A stretch of 64,000 bases of DNA from Algoriphagus sp. AGSA1 (lineage in GTDB: Bacteria > Bacteroidota > Bacteroidia > Cytophagales > Cyclobacteriaceae). Shown piece after piece: positions 7,926 through 16,328 of the stretch. The position numbers and the translations under genes were made by a program. The DNA lies in the NCBI RefSeq assembly GCF_021390545.1, contig NZ_JAJUWR010000007.1:124001-188000 (forward strand), given 5' to 3'. Position 1 is the stretch's first letter, and every line of letters starts with the position of its first letter. Under the pieces are notes generated by a model. That model was not told the origin of the DNA and did no database searches. It saw nothing but the letters and a program-made list of their open reading frames with translations.

Positions 7926-8100
7926 AATAAGCTCTTCCAGACTCGGCGGAAAAAACATCAATTGGTTGGGATTGTAGTCCTTAAAGGCTACATTTAAGTC
8001 TTGTTTTTGCACACCTCAAAATACAAATTTTGAGTAAAACAGGAAAGGCTAGTCGGAAAATCGACTAGCCTTTATAACTATCTTTTTTTGAGACAGCCTC
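7926..8100 (-). mobile_element. IS1182-type insertion sequence end with truncated transposase
   Basis: Read on the minus strand, the element begins with GAGGCTGTCTCAAAAAAA (8083-8100), a terminal repeat typical of IS1182-family elements in Bacteroidota. Next come a 12-bp hairpin (8044-8073) and a GTG-initiated frame whose first 29 residues include FKDYNPNQLMFFPPSLEELI, the conserved N-terminus of IS1182-type transposases. Everything after that is gone. It is a remnant left by a deletion and marks past rearrangement inside the peptide locus. Confidence 0.7.
8044..8073. terminator. Hairpin inside the IS end
   Basis: A perfect 12-bp stem AAAGGCTAGTCG / CGACTAGCCTTT with a 6-nt loop lies between the IS terminus and the transposase start. 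Such hairpins commonly shield transposase genes from outside transcription. Confidence 0.7.
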
Positions 8101-8312
8101 AGTTCAAACGGACATTAAATCACATCTAGAGGTGGCTGTCCAAAGAAACGTACATTTTTCATACGCTATATTTATTATCTGTAGTGACTAAAAATAAAGA
8201 AAGGGAAAACCTTCTCAAGGTAGCGTCTCTAAATTTTAGACCATTTCTCAGATAGTAGGAGATAACATTTTAAATACACCATATAATTATATAGATATCT
8301 AATTACATAACT

Positions 8313-8498
8313 TCATTTTTCTGTATCTTTGTCTATAATATTTTTATTTAAAATAAATTTTGAAATCAGGAAACCTGTAATTATTATCATTCCGAGAGAT
8401 CCAGGTATAAAGGATTGTTTCAAATATTCTGGCATAAGCAACATAACGCTCAAGGGAGTTAAAGCCAAGAATAGTCCAATAATAAAAAGAACTTTCAT
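8313..8498 (-). CDS. Small membrane protein coupled to peptide gene
   Basis: A 61-residue protein (MKVLFIIGLFLALTP...) with two hydrophobic segments (about residues 2-20 and 34-51) and a charged tail NKNIIDKDTEK. ATG at 8498 lies one base after the stop of the preceding double-glycine peptide gene (TAA-T-ATG), so translation is probably coupled. It is the last gene of the exporter operon. A tiny membrane protein directly behind a precursor gene is the usual place for immunity; that function is inferred. Confidence 0.55.
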   Translation of the reverse strand: MKVLFIIGLFLALTPLSVMLLMPEYLKQSFIPGSLGMIIITGFLISKFILNKNIIDKDTEK

Positions 8499-8499
8499 A

Positions 8500-8703
8500 T
8501 TATGAAAAAGCACAATACAAACTTGCGCCAACCAAAGCTACTCCCCCGGCTACAAGGATTGTTCCACCTACAGGATTTAAAGCTAACCACCCAAAATGAC
8601 TAGCAGCCCCCCCTAATACAACCACTGCATCAGCCACAGCCACCGCTTGGCAAAAACCACCTCCAGAGATGTTTTCGCATATTTCAATCGAAACTTCCTT
8701 CAT
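8500..8703 (-). CDS. Double-glycine-leader peptide precursor
   Basis: A 67-residue precursor starting MKEVSIEICENISGGG, with the Gly-Gly cut predicted after residue 15 or 16. The core of about 51 residues opens FCQAVAVADA. It is almost entirely hydrophobic (Ala, Val, Gly, Leu) with a GGTILVAGGVALVGAS segment, and has cysteines near both ends (C18, C64) that could form one disulphide. An in-frame ATG at 8733 would add a non-leader-like extension, so 8703 is preferred. It follows the related precursor by 4 nt and precedes a small membrane protein by 1 nt. Confidence 0.72.
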   Translation of the reverse strand: MKEVSIEICENISGGGFCQAVAVADAVVVLGGAASHFGWLALNPVGGTILVAGGVALVGASLYCAFS

Positions 8704-8707
8704 AATA

Positions 8708-8893
8708 TTAGTATTTTCCAAGTCCATAACCAATAAGTCCAACTGCACAAACATTCCCTGTTAAAATTGCCAATGGTGCAACTGGAGTAGCCGCAAGTAA
8801 AATTGTAGAACCACATGCGAGTCCAACAATAAGATCTTCTCGCAAGCCTCCACCAATCACCATCTCCATTTTTTCAATACTCAACTCTTTCAT
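8708..8893 (-). CDS. Double-glycine-leader peptide precursor
   Basis: A 61-residue precursor. The leader MKELSIEKMEMVIGGG shares the MKE(L/V)SIE start with the next gene. The predicted core starts LREDLIVGLA. It is hydrophobic with Gly/Ala-rich stretches and holds two cysteines (C27, C49), ending GLIGYGLGKY. Together with 8500-8703 it may form a two-component peptide. It lies 80 nt downstream of the HTH gene and in the same direction as the exporter, which is the likely export and processing machine. Confidence 0.75.
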   Translation of the reverse strand: MKELSIEKMEMVIGGGLREDLIVGLACGSTILLAATPVAPLAILTGNVCAVGLIGYGLGKY

Positions 8894-8973
8894 AATCTTG
8901 TTGTTTAAAGTTAGAAACTTAATTAATAATACCTAAACTTAAATTCACATCGGTGAAAAAAACTTTCACCCAA

Positions 8974-9240
8974 TCATTTATTTTTCAGAAAAACGTAACT
9001 TTTTTTCTCTGAATCATAACTTATTGCTGTTGGTAATGTCAATCGAAGATCATCCAGAATATTAAACACTGTACGCTTTGTAACCCCTAGCTTTTCTGCT
9101 AGTTCGCTTGGACTCCCAGTTTTCTCTTTTTCGATCAGTTCAATAATCAATTTCGTCCGTTCGTAGTATTTCATCCCTCCCATAATCTTATCTGCTTGGT
9201 TGAAGTAATTGGTTAATAGCTCTGGAATATCCATTTTCAT
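8974..9240 (-). CDS. Small HTH-domain protein overlapping exporter gene
   Basis: An 88-residue protein with a helix-turn-helix of the HTH_11 type (about residues 40-66: GSPSELAEKLGVTKRTVFN) and a C-terminal beta hairpin (ISYDSEKKSYVF). Similar one-domain HTH proteins are often found beside bacteriocin-type genes in Bacteroidota, presumably as local regulators. From ATG at 9240 the gene overlaps the exporter's 3' end by 53 nt. An internal ATG at 9174 (66 residues) would avoid the overlap but trims only the residues before the HTH, so the start is uncertain. It probably controls the peptide genes that follow. Confidence 0.7.
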   Translation of the reverse strand: MKMDIPELLTNYFNQADKIMGGMKYYERTKLIIELIEKEKTGSPSELAEKLGVTKRTVFNILDDLRLTLPTAISYDSEKKSYVFLKNK

Positions 9241-11377
9241 ATTGCATTAGCTCTGCATGCGTTCCAGTATAGCTAATTCTACCCTCTTTCAATAGGAGTA
9301 TTCGATCAGCCCGTGCTGCCAACGTAGGCTGATGCGTGATCACCAGCATTCCTGCTTGTCGCTGAGTTATGTATTTCCGAATGAGTCCGAGCAACTGATC
9401 TTCCAGCTCAAAATCCATCGCTGCTGTAGCCTCATCGAGAATTAAGATTTCGGGTTCTCTGACTAGCGCTCTCACAATACCCATTAACTGTCGCTGTCCT
9501 CCAGATAGATTCCGTCCATCCTCCCCGCAAAGACTCATCACGCCTTGTGGCAATCCTAGAAAAAGCTCCCAAAGTCCCAGCTCTTCGCCGACTTTTGCAA
9601 TCCGCTCAAGCTCTTTTGGATCGCTGCTCATAGCGATATTATCAAAGACAGTAGAATTGAAGATTTTCTCCTTTTGATTGACCACTCCGAGCGAACTTCG
9701 CCATTGAGCCAATGAATGCTTACTTGCAGGCTGGCCATTTAATTTGATCGTTCCTGATTCTTCATTATAGAATCGCTGAATCAAATCCACCAAGGTACTT
9801 TTGCCAGTTCCAACGGGTGCAAAAAGTGAAATAAGTTCTCCGGGTTGAATAAGAAAGCTCACCTCTTTAAGGATTTGGCTTCTTCCCGGATATCGAAAGC
9901 TCACTTCATTTAATTCAAGCAACGAAGTACTTGCAGAATCTTCTTTCTCGATATTCAACTCTTCCTCTGCTTCTGTCTCCAAACCCGCAATCTCAAAAAG
10001 CCTATCAAAGGCAACTTTAGCTTCCTGAAATTGAATATTAGCTACAACTAGCCCGGCCACTGCAGGAATTGTGGAACTCCCCACTGAGATCAACGCCATC
10101 AATTCACCAAGAAGCAGCTCTCCCTCAAAAATCATATAAACCCCAGTTCCAAACAGCAAACTGAGAAAGATTGCCACGATCAACTGAGTCCAAAAGGAAA
10201 AGCTATTACCGACTATCGCCAGATCGTATCCTTTGTTCTGATAATTACTATACACGCCTTCAATCCTTTTTTGAAACTCATCCTCTTTGCTGTAGGATCG
10301 AAGCACATGCATGCCCGTCAGGCTGTCCACATATTGAGTTTCGTTAAGAGAATGCGCAGCCATGACTTCTTTTTGCTTTGATAGTATTGGCTCATTATAT
10401 TTCCAACCAATCACCAAAAAGCACAACACTCCCCCTAAACAAATCCATCCGATTAAGGACGACTGATAAAATACAAATGCTAGGGAAACGATTACGACAA
10501 GCAGATTGATAATCACGGTACCTGTGATAAGAGAAACCGTATTCCTTATCCTCAATGAATCGTTCATTCTCGCAATCAGGTCGCCAGTACTATACCCTCT
10601 AAAGTAGTTCATCGGCAATCTCAATATCCGTTTGATAAAAGAAGATACTATCCGGACATTCAGATCCCGACCTTGCCTAGCCATAAAAACCCCTAGGATA
10701 TATCCTAACGCTGCGCGAAAAGCGAGCAAAAAACAAAGTGCAATAACACCATATATAGCTTTCTCATAAGCCTGATTAGGTAAAAAATCATCAATCAGAC
10801 GCTGGGAAAAAATCGCAGTAGAGAGACCCGTGATAGCCATTAAGCTACCTAAGACCGTGGCCACTAGTAGGATTGGAATATCTTCTTCAATTAGCGATAT
10901 AAACCATTTCCTTTTAGACTTTGAGACAATAGTTTTCTTTTGGAATGAATCATTCGGCTCAAGGCGAAGAAGTATTCCAGATTTCCATTGTGCCATCAGT
11001 TCGGAATCTGCCATTCCTTGAATCCCTACACCTGGATCACTTATCCAGTGCTTTCCTTCAACAAATCCAAAATAAACAATGTAATGTTCTCGGTTTTGAT
11101 CTTGAACTACATGCAAAATTGCTGGGCCTTTAAGCTCAGATAAATTACTTAGCTCTGCTTCAAATCCTTTTGCTTCATAACCAATCTTCTGGGCAGCTTG
11201 TATCAATCCCAGTAAAGTGGTTCCGCTTTGGGTAGTTCCACTTATATCCCGAAGTTTTTCCTGCGAAAATTCAGCACCGTAATAATTAGAAATGGTACAA
11301 AGACAAGCCAAACCACAGGCATATTCCCCGAGTTGATCTACATGAAATTTTTTAAGTTTTTTAGGATTGTAGATCAT
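9188..11377 (-). CDS. Peptidase-containing ABC exporter (C39 domain)
   Basis: A 729-residue inner-membrane transporter with three parts. The N-terminal C39 cysteine peptidase has catalytic C21 in YACGLACL, H98 and D114 in WISDPG. A six-helix ABC transmembrane domain spans about 160-450. The nucleotide-binding domain has Walker A APVGTGKS (520-527, first Gly replaced by Ala), signature LSGGQ (624-628), Walker B ILILDE (644-649) and H682. Such PCAT proteins cut double-glycine leaders and export the core peptide. Its start overlaps the thioredoxin gene's stop (ATGA). No HlyD-type adaptor or outer-membrane channel is encoded nearby, so any periplasm-to-outside step must use proteins from elsewhere. 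Confidence 0.93.
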   Translation of the reverse strand: MIYNPKKLKKFHVDQLGEYACGLACLCTISNYYGAEFSQEKLRDISGTTQSGTTLLGLIQAAQKIGYEAKGFEAELSNLSELKGPAILHVVQDQNREHYIVYFGFVEGKHWISDPGVGIQGMADSELMAQWKSGILLRLEPNDSFQKKTIVSKSKRKWFISLIEEDIPILLVATVLGSLMAITGLSTAIFSQRLIDDFLPNQAYEKAIYGVIALCFLLAFRAALGYILGVFMARQGRDLNVRIVSSFIKRILRLPMNYFRGYSTGDLIARMNDSLRIRNTVSLITGTVIINLLVVIVSLAFVFYQSSLIGWICLGGVLCFLVIGWKYNEPILSKQKEVMAAHSLNETQYVDSLTGMHVLRSYSKEDEFQKRIEGVYSNYQNKGYDLAIVGNSFSFWTQLIVAIFLSLLFGTGVYMIFEGELLLGELMALISVGSSTIPAVAGLVVANIQFQEAKVAFDRLFEIAGLETEAEEELNIEKEDSASTSLLELNEVSFRYPGRSQILKEVSFLIQPGELISLFAPVGTGKSTLVDLIQRFYNEESGTIKLNGQPASKHSLAQWRSSLGVVNQKEKIFNSTVFDNIAMSSDPKELERIAKVGEELGLWELFLGLPQGVMSLCGEDGRNLSGGQRQLMGIVRALVREPEILILDEATAAMDFELEDQLLGLIRKYITQRQAGMLVITHQPTLAARADRILLLKEGRISYTGTHAELMQYENGYSRAINQLLQPSR

Positions 11378-11910
11378 AGAGCAGACTCCTTTCCTTCTTT
11401 AAGTTTGTCAAGAATCAGATCTACTTTCACAGGACCAGTATAACTATCCACAAGATTACCCGTGCTGTCATAAATAAAGAGAGCTGGAACACCTTTGACC
11501 CCATAATAGCCTGCAACTTCCATCTCCGAATCAACCAAAAAATGTACATTCTTCCTGCTCTCCATTTGCAATTCTGTGATAAAACCCGTGATTTCTTCAG
11601 GGGATTCAACTGTCACAAAAATCAATCGGTAGCTTTCAAATTCCATGACCCGATTTGAAATGGTATTCATTTCCATTTGACAGATCTCACAAGTAGAGTT
11701 GAAATACACCAAAAGGGTTGCTTTATTTTCCGCTAGTTTTTTCAATGAATGGGAATTGCCCTCTACATCACTTAAGGTAAAATCAGGGAGTTTAGAAATC
11801 TGTTTCCAGATTATTTCCTCCTGCTTGTCTTTTTGCAAAATAGAATAACCTAGGTACGCAACCGCTGAAAACAAAATCAGAGCAAGGGAGATTAACACTA
11901 TCTTTCTCAT
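11374..11910 (-). CDS. Membrane-anchored thioredoxin-like protein (TlpA type)
   Basis: A 178-residue protein with one N-terminal membrane anchor (about residues 4-22) and a redoxin fold facing the periplasm. The active site is STCEICQ (C74, C77) and the cis-proline loop is GVPALFI. TlpA/ResA-type proteins keep or reshuffle thiols outside the cytoplasm. The gene overlaps the C39 exporter by four bases, so the two are made together. All four local peptide precursors carry cysteines, so a role in their redox maturation is a reasonable inference. An unusual feature is the acidic, non-proline CEIC centre. Confidence 0.85.
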   Translation of the reverse strand: MRKIVLISLALILFSAVAYLGYSILQKDKQEEIIWKQISKLPDFTLSDVEGNSHSLKKLAENKATLLVYFNSTCEICQMEMNTISNRVMEFESYRLIFVTVESPEEITGFITELQMESRKNVHFLVDSEMEVAGYYGVKGVPALFIYDSTGNLVDSYTGPVKVDLILDKLKEGKESAL

Positions 11911-11923
11911 AGGTGTAAAAGTT

Positions 11924-12553
11924 TTAGGTGAAATTGAGAGTTAAAAACAGAATCAGGACAAGCCAAAAGACTAAGGCGAACAGGTAAGATGTCAAAACCA
12001 CTCTGGCGCTATCTCCCCAAGAAAGTCCTGTCTCATTCTGGAAAAAAAACACCAGTAAAAAGCAATAAACTAATTCAAAAAGATTTACCAATTGAAGTGG
12101 ATAGATCAGTAAACTGTTTATCTCACTGGGATCAAAAAGAGTCAATACCGAAAGAGGATAAAACACTGCAAATTCTGAGTAAGTAAAATCCCCTACGGAT
12201 ACAATCACAACTTTGACCAATCCAGCAATCACCAAAATACTTTCTGAGAAAACCGCAACTTTGAAAAGTCTGGCTAATTTGACCTCTCTATGAAGATTAG
12301 CAAAGAAAAGCCCAGCATACAGAATTAGTGCTATTAGGCAGCACTTTACCAGCAAAAGCAAAAAGGTAAACAACACGCTGAATTTATTCCAATAGCGCAT
12401 ATCCTCCAGCGCATCCAACAAGACATTCTCCGGAATCTCCATCTCGGTTTGGCCAGCAAAAGCATTGACCACCATCCCTTCCACATCCAGCAAGAAGTAG
12501 GAAATCAGGAATAAACTGATCGAATAAAAGACAAGCAGTAAAAGTGTTCTCAT
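11924..12553 (-). CDS. Polytopic membrane protein of the peptide export operon
   Basis: A 209-residue protein with about five membrane segments (MRTLLLLVFYSISLFLISYF, then stretches near 64-84, 98-116, 151-170 and 185-207). I do not recognise a family; it could be a Yip1-like or ScdA-type protein, but no motif decides. It is the first gene of the operon, 13 nt before the thioredoxin gene, which suggests a structural or redox partner of that thioredoxin. An in-frame upstream TTG (12634) would add a Phe/Asn-rich tail unlike a protein start, so ATG 12553 is used. Confidence 0.6.
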   Translation of the reverse strand: MRTLLLLVFYSISLFLISYFLLDVEGMVVNAFAGQTEMEIPENVLLDALEDMRYWNKFSVLFTFLLLLVKCCLIALILYAGLFFANLHREVKLARLFKVAVFSESILVIAGLVKVVIVSVGDFTYSEFAVFYPLSVLTLFDPSEINSLLIYPLQLVNLFELVYCFLLVFFFQNETGLSWGDSARVVLTSYLFALVFWLVLILFLTLNFT

Positions 12554-13024
12554 AAAAAAGCAGTTATGGAAAAAGAAGAACTTAGAACAATAATTAAAAT
12601 ATAATTTAAAAAAAACAACATTCATATAATCCAATAAAATATTGAATTAATCCAAAAAACAACAAAAACAAGTGCACGCAGAATATTATTTTACAGACAC
12701 ATGCTTTTCTTGCTATGTAAAAAATATAATTTTTGAAATGCCTAAAAAACAACCACCTTGGTTTTCCTTAAAATTTCCAAAAAAAATCATAAGCCTAGTT
12801 TATCACTCAACTTAAGTCCTTCTCACTCAACTCAAAAACATTAATGAACTAGGGTTTCATAAACGGAAATGAAAGAATAACTTCCTTTTCTTGTAATCCG
12901 CGCTGATCTGCGTCTTTATCTGCGAAAATCCGCGGGAACTATTTTAGACTTTCAGAAAAAAGCCCACATACTATCAAACAACTAGGTGGGCTCTTAAAGA
13001 GTAGCTTGTGTGAAATCAATAGTA

Positions 13025-13059
13025 AAAACCTCCGAAGTATTCTCTACTCCGGAGGTTTT
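13025..13059 (-). terminator. Terminator downstream of ettA
   Basis: A stem AAAACCTCCG / CGGAGGTTTT with a 15-nt loop, with T runs on both strands. It lies about 180 nt beyond the ettA stop codon. The rest of the 680-nt gap 12554-13236 is AT-rich, with fragments of generic dispersed repeats and no gene. Confidence 0.7.
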
Positions 13060-13200
13060 CTTTTAGACTGTTTCGTGCCTGGCAGTGACGAAACAATTTT
13101 CAGCCTACCTTCGGCAGGTAAAATTTCTGAATCCAGCTTTTCATTCCACTGAACACAGATCACTGAGACTGCCTATCTTTCCAAACTAAACCTTCGAGGA

Positions 13201-13226
13201 GACCCTTCGACTTCGCTCAGGGTGAC
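13201..13226. repeat. Short palindromic dispersed repeat
   Basis: ACCCTTCGACTTCGCTCAGG followed by GTGAC, with ACCCT/AGGGT arms, is a REP-type element common in Bacteroidota intergenic DNA. A similar palindrome, CCTACCTTCGGCAGG, lies at about 13102-13116. Confidence 0.5.
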
Positions 13227-13236
13227 GCCTCAAAGG

Positions 13237-14916
13237 TTACTTCAGGTTCTTATACCGAATCCGCTTCGGCTCTACATCGCCTAGGCGCTTTTTCTTATTC
13301 TCTTCGTAATCGGAGAAGTTGCCTTCAAACCACACCACCTGTGAATCTCCTTCAAAAGCCAGAATATGCGTACAGATTCTATCCAAGAACCATCTGTCGT
13401 GGGAGATTACTACTGCACAGCCACCGAAGTTTTCCAAGGCTTCTTCCAGCGCACGAAGTGTGTTCACATCCAAGTCATTGGTAGGCTCATCTAATAGCAA
13501 CAGGTTCCCACCTTCTTTCAGCGTCAACGCCAGATGGACTCTGTTGCGCTCCCCACCGGAAAGCACGCCGACCTTCTTTTCCTGATCTCCTCCTCCAAAG
13601 TTGAATTTGGATACATAGGCTCTGGAGTTCACCTCTTTGTTTCCTAGCTTCATCAGCTCGTTCCCTTCGGAAATCGTCTGATAAACCGTCTTATTCGGAT
13701 CGAGAATATCATGTCCCTGATCTACATAGGCCAGCTGTACAGTTTCCCCAACTTCAAAATTACCCGCATCCGGTTTTTCCTGACCGGTGATCAGTTTGAA
13801 CAGCGTAGATTTACCCGCACCATTTGGCCCGATCACACCGACTATACCTCCTTGGGGTAGGGCGAAAGTCAGGTTTTCGAAAAGCAGCTTATCTCCATAC
13901 GCTTTGGACACGCCATTCACTTCGATCACTTTGGCTCCCAATCGCGGCCCCGGAGGGATAAACAATTCCAGTTTTGCTTCCTTCTCCTTGGACTCCTCGC
14001 CGACCAATTTATCATATGCGCTAAGACGGGCTTTACCTTTCGCCTGTCGGGCTTTAGGTGACATCCTGATCCATTCCAACTCGCGTTCCAATGTCTTCTG
14101 ACGCTTTGACTCAGTCTTCTCTTCCTGCTTCAATCTATTTTGCTTCTGATCCAACCAAGAGGAATAATTCCCCTTCCACGGTATGCCTTCGCCACGATCC
14201 AGTTCCAGAATCCAACCCGCTACATTATCCAGGAAATACCTATCGTGGGTGACTGCAATGACGGTTCCTTTATAATTCTGCAGGTGCTGCTCCAGCCAAT
14301 GCACCGATTCCGCATCGAGATGGTTGGTAGGTTCATCGAGCAGCAATACATCCGGCTCTTGGAGAAGCAAGCGACAGAGTGCCACTCGTCTCTTTTCACC
14401 ACCGGAAAGATTTGCCACATTAGCATCACTTGGTGGAAGCCGGAGCGCATCCATGGCTTTGTCCAGCATCACATCAAGTTCCCAAGCATTGGCAGCGTCG
14501 AGTTTCTCTTGAACCACGCCTTGCTTTTCGATCAGGTCATTCATCGCGTCCGGATCTTCCATCAGTGCCGGATCCATAAACTTCTCATTGATGGCTTCGA
14601 ATTCCTTAAGCAAAGCGACCGTTTCAGCCACGGCTTCCTCCACCACCTCTTTCACTGTTTTGGTAGGATCAAGTTTTGGTTCCTGCTCCAGCATTCCTAC
14701 GGTGTACCCTGGGGACCAAACCACCTCTCCCTGGAATTCCTTATCCATTCCGGCGATGATTTTTAGGAGAGATGACTTACCCGAACCATTCAAACCCAGG
14801 ACGCCGATTTTGGCTCCATAAAAAAAAGAAAGGTAGATATCTTTGAGGACTTTTTTCTGTGGCGGATAAATTTTTGAAACTCCTGCCATGGAAAAGATGA
14901 TTTTTTCTGAACTCAT
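13237..14916 (-). CDS. ettA: Energy-dependent translational throttle protein EttA (ABC-F)
   Basis: A 559-residue soluble protein with two ABC ATPase domains and no membrane segment, the usual length for EttA. NBD1 has Walker A GLNGSGKS (41-48), signature LSGGEKRR and Walker B VLLLDEPTNHLD. NBD2 has GPNGAGKS, LSGGERNR and LLLLDEPTNDLD. The short 'arm' insertion and the linker rich in Lys/Arg/Glu between the domains are typical. EttA binds the ribosomal E site and gates the first peptide bond according to ATP/ADP ratio. It is transcribed divergently from the DUF349 gene. Confidence 0.95.
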   Translation of the reverse strand: MSSEKIIFSMAGVSKIYPPQKKVLKDIYLSFFYGAKIGVLGLNGSGKSSLLKIIAGMDKEFQGEVVWSPGYTVGMLEQEPKLDPTKTVKEVVEEAVAETVALLKEFEAINEKFMDPALMEDPDAMNDLIEKQGVVQEKLDAANAWELDVMLDKAMDALRLPPSDANVANLSGGEKRRVALCRLLLQEPDVLLLDEPTNHLDAESVHWLEQHLQNYKGTVIAVTHDRYFLDNVAGWILELDRGEGIPWKGNYSSWLDQKQNRLKQEEKTESKRQKTLERELEWIRMSPKARQAKGKARLSAYDKLVGEESKEKEAKLELFIPPGPRLGAKVIEVNGVSKAYGDKLLFENLTFALPQGGIVGVIGPNGAGKSTLFKLITGQEKPDAGNFEVGETVQLAYVDQGHDILDPNKTVYQTISEGNELMKLGNKEVNSRAYVSKFNFGGGDQEKKVGVLSGGERNRVHLALTLKEGGNLLLLDEPTNDLDVNTLRALEEALENFGGCAVVISHDRWFLDRICTHILAFEGDSQVVWFEGNFSDYEENKKKRLGDVEPKRIRYKNLK

Positions 14917-15048
14917 GCGTTATATTTTTACTTTAAAATTGCGCTTAAGAATCAAAGATGGCAAAAAAACCGCTTTCTTAGGATAAGTGCTTTTGAATTA
15001 ATTAATTTGCGGAAATTCGAAAACCGCCACCTAACCTACCGTAGAGCA

Positions 15049-16296
15049 ATGGAGCATCCGTATGGATATATCAAGGACAACAAAGTTTATTTGAGGGGAT
15101 TTTTGGGGCAGGAAGACCGGGTAATCGGGGAAGTTAAAGAGGATGAAGCTTCTACACTCAAGTATTTTGAGGAGCGATTTGAGCATCTTAAAGAGAAAGT
15201 AGCCAAACTCAAAAAAGACATTGAGGAGAACCAGAACAAAGGATCTTTCCTTATGAAACTGATTCACCTTAGAGAATCGCTTATGCAGTCTGATGCATTA
15301 GGGGATTTTGAACCACTGATCAATGACCTTAACCAGCAAGAGGAACTTCTGAATGAGATTATTCAGGTCAACCGAGCCAAAAACCTTGAAGTAAAAAAAG
15401 GGTTGATTTTGGAAGCTGAAGCCAGAAAAGACGACACTGACTGGAAGGAAACCACTGAGTTTTACAAAGAGCTCAAGCTTCGCTGGATCAAAACAGGCCC
15501 TGTGGACAAAGAATATCAGGAAGAAGTAGAAAACACCTTCAATGCATTGGTGCAGCATTTCTTCGAAAACAGAAGACATTTCTTTGAAGGACTGGCACTA
15601 CAGGCAGAAGAAAACATCAAAGTCTATGAAGCACTGGTAGTACAGGCCAGAGAGGCCCATGATTTCCCTGATGCAAAGATCGCGTTTGATATCTCCAAGA
15701 AAATCCAGCGCCAATGGAAAGAAGCCGGTAAGGTACCCGCTGAAAAAAGACAGCCGCTCTGGGATGAATTCTCCAGACTGAACAACAGGATTTTCTCCCG
15801 GTACAAAAGGACGCTACAGACCGGCCCACAGATGAACCCTCGGGAACTCATGCGGAAGGTGGAGACTTTAACCGAAGAGATCAAGGGACTGGCGGCGAAG
15901 CCGTCTTCCTATGAACTGATAGGAAGAGCCAAGGCGATCCAGGAAGAATGGAGGAAACTGCCCCAGCGCAAACCACGGGAAGCCAATCTTCTCGTCAGGT
16001 CATTCCAGTTCTTTTCGGATATCGTATTTGAAAAGGCATTTCTGGAAAAGCTTGTACATGGTAAATACCCGGATTTTGATGAAAAACCCGAATCTGAACA
16101 AATTCAGATAAAAACAGCTTTATTGAAAGATTTGCTGAAAAGGGATCAGACCGAACTGGAAGCCGCGCAAAACAATACGGAGAATTTTCGCGTACAGTCA
16201 GCTGATTTTGATGTCATGATGAAGAAAAAATTATTTGCTGTGAAGAGAAAAGTTGACGTGAAAAATTATATTTTAAAACAACTTTCTTTTAAATAA
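15049..16296 (+). CDS. DUF349 domain-containing protein
   Basis: A 415-residue, highly charged, alpha-helical protein with repeated tryptophan-containing helical units (DTDWKETTEFYKELKLRW, RQWKEAGKVP, EEWRKLP), the hallmark of DUF349 repeats. An N-terminal coiled coil (about residues 35-60) precedes them. Conserved in Bacteroidota; the function is not established. The ATG at 15049 (MEHPYGYIKDNKVYLRGF) matches the family's usual start; the longer frame would need a TTG at 15007. It is divergent from ettA. Confidence 0.85.
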   Translation: MEHPYGYIKDNKVYLRGFLGQEDRVIGEVKEDEASTLKYFEERFEHLKEKVAKLKKDIEENQNKGSFLMKLIHLRESLMQSDALGDFEPLINDLNQQEELLNEIIQVNRAKNLEVKKGLILEAEARKDDTDWKETTEFYKELKLRWIKTGPVDKEYQEEVENTFNALVQHFFENRRHFFEGLALQAEENIKVYEALVVQAREAHDFPDAKIAFDISKKIQRQWKEAGKVPAEKRQPLWDEFSRLNNRIFSRYKRTLQTGPQMNPRELMRKVETLTEEIKGLAAKPSSYELIGRAKAIQEEWRKLPQRKPREANLLVRSFQFFSDIVFEKAFLEKLVHGKYPDFDEKPESEQIQIKTALLKDLLKRDQTELEAAQNNTENFRVQSADFDVMMKKKLFAVKRKVDVKNYILKQLSFK

Positions 16297-16328
16297 TCTT
16301 TACACCGCTGAATATTTCAAAAAAAGAA

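Noticed and set aside
7818..8012. A 64-codon frame that could be called a small protein gene.
   Set aside because: Its first 29 residues are the N-terminus of an IS1182-type transposase joined to unrelated sequence; it is a remnant, not a gene.
8131..8149. GAGGTGGCTGTCCAAAG, which resembles an IS terminal repeat pointing the other way.
   Set aside because: The match to GAGGCTGTCTCAAA is partial and no transposase sequence follows.
12838..12852. TGAACTAG-containing motif seen again near 16863 and, changed, near 60787, considered as a shared operator.
   Set aside because: Eight AT-rich bases in AT-rich gaps are expected by chance and the surrounding sequence is not shared.
13319..14821. Several long frames antisense to ettA.
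   Set aside because: They mirror the codon structure of the clearly real ettA gene and encode low-complexity Ser/Pro-rich or His/Leu-rich products.
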